The position numbers were made by a program, and so were the translations under genes. Under the pieces are notes generated by a model. The model was not told where the DNA came from. It saw only the letters and a list, made by a program, of their open reading frames with translations, and made no database searches. A DNA stretch of 64,000 nucleotides from Capnocytophaga sp. oral taxon 878 (lineage in GTDB: Bacteria; Bacteroidota; Bacteroidia; Flavobacteriales; Flavobacteriaceae). The stretch is taken from the NCBI RefSeq assembly GCF_002999135.1, contig NZ_CP027229.1, positions 1,322,001-1,386,000 on the forward strand, in the 5' to 3' direction. Shown one piece after another: positions 63,553 to 64,000 of the stretch. Numbering within the stretch: the stretch's first letter is position 1; every line of letters begins with the position of its first letter.

Positions 63553-64000
63553 CCTTTGAAACTGCTCTCAAAGAGAGCCAAATGGCAGAAAATACCATCA
63601 CTGCCTATCTATATGCTGTAAACGATTTCTACGGTAAGTACAAATCCCTCAGCAAGAAAAACCTTTTGCTCTACAAAACATACCTTATCGAGCATTTTAA
63701 ACCTAAAACGGTGAACTTGCGCATTCAAGCACTGAATAAGTTTTTGGAACATATCGGTAAGCCTAAACTTCGACTTAAATCAGTAAAGGTGCAGCAACGC
63801 ACCTATTTAGAAAATGTGATCAGTCAGGCAGATTACCTCTTTTTAAAAGAACAACTCCGAAAAGAAGAAAACCCAATGTGGTATTTTGTAGTGCGCTTTT
63901 TGGCAGCTACAGGAGCAAGGGTAAGCGAGCTTATCCAAATAAAAGTAGAACACGTAAAAGTTGGCTATTTCGATCTATACACTAAAGGAGGCAAAGTGCG
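63543..64000 (+). CDS. Tyrosine recombinase (phage-integrase family), 5' part
   Basis: Start and 152 codons of a site-specific tyrosine recombinase; the gene runs past the window end. The N-terminal SAM-like core-binding domain covers about 1-85 (TFETALKESQMAENTITAYL, LRIQALNKFLEHIGKPKL). The catalytic domain begins with ISQADYLFLKEQLRKEEN and includes the first catalytic Arg in ATGARVSELIQIKVEHV. The remaining His-x-x-Arg and Tyr are outside the window. It starts 49 bp from the right inversion repeat and points away, the usual position for a dedicated invertase in Bacteroidota shuffling loci. Confidence 0.88.
   Translation, partial: MVTTFETALKESQMAENTITAYLYAVNDFYGKYKSLSKKNLLLYKTYLIEHFKPKTVNLRIQALNKFLEHIGKPKLRLKSVKVQQRTYLENVISQADYLFLKEQLRKEENPMWYFVVRFLAATGARVSELIQIKVEHVKVGYFDLYTKGGKV

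Noticed and set aside
1..64000. tRNA and rRNA genes
   Set aside because: The intergenic stretches were read for cloverleaf-like arms and conserved rRNA segments; none was recognised. A tRNAscan run would be needed for certainty.

Overview
The window is about 64 kb of low-GC DNA from a member of the Bacteroidota, most likely a Flavobacteriia species close to Capnocytophaga. Three things point there. Gene content includes a secDF fusion, the FtsX-DUF3098-UppP run, a YtxH/holin-X trio, parA-parB-DUF5683, DUF4625, TonB-dependent receptors and type IX secretion sorting domains. At least nine promoters fit the Bacteroidota pattern TTTG-N19-TAnnTTTG, and start codons rarely follow a Shine-Dalgarno sequence. 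Several lipoproteins carry an acidic export-like motif (CKKDDN, CEKDDDE) just after the lipid-anchored cysteine, like the surface-export signal known from Capnocytophaga canimorsus. The genus is an inference. No rRNA, tRNA or CRISPR array was found. Positions 1-23.5 kb are mostly core genes on the + strand: the secDF 3' end, lpdA, a crippled outer-membrane-protein gene, proline dehydrogenase, ftsX-DUF3098-uppP, a PAP2 phosphatase, a methyltransferase, two tandem ApbE flavin transferases, mtnN and cdd, an Ig/LRR surface lipoprotein (- strand), an acyltransferase, an S9 peptidase, prfA (- strand), the YtxH trio, rodA and a MutS-like ATPase. Positions 24-39 kb are surface and secretion biology: two paralogous reprolysin-type metalloproteases with long Pro-Thr-Val-Ser/Thr linkers and type IX sorting domains, YpfJ and LipB, and a probable metal-uptake operon (His/Cys-rich small protein, TonB receptor, DUF4625 lipoprotein, second lipoprotein). 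Positions 38.5-53 kb return to housekeeping: parAB-DUF5683 and ybaB, an AspT-type transporter, pruA (which completes proline catabolism with the proline dehydrogenase at 4 kb), cutC, a membrane phosphoesterase, murG and murC, DUF389, and an AraC/GyrI-like regulator. Positions 53.3-64 kb form an accessory island. It opens with two decayed IS1595 copies, one cut by an IS5-family element whose transposase depends on, or is broken by, an A_AAA_AAG frameshift. It then carries a restriction-modification locus that is the main discovery here. A 1306-residue enzyme joins a GIY-YIG nuclease, an SF2 helicase, an N6-adenine methyltransferase and a C-terminal specificity region, the same order as Type ISP enzymes. 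A divergent gene encodes a methyltransferase-like protein without an NPPY motif, and a DUF1016 PDDEXK nuclease gene follows. Beyond it lies a second, oppositely oriented specificity cassette with no 5' half, and then a tyrosine recombinase gene that runs off the window end. A 41-bp inverted repeat (40 of 41 identical) over the codons for IDAIIGNPPYQVMD lies in the active gene and at the start of the silent cassette. Inversion would replace the last 317 residues with an alternative 308, in frame, so this looks like a phase-variable single-polypeptide restriction enzyme. At the scale of the whole window there are also five copies of a 54-nt intergenic repeat, two copies of a long hairpin, and period-8 repeats that begin at gene stop codons.
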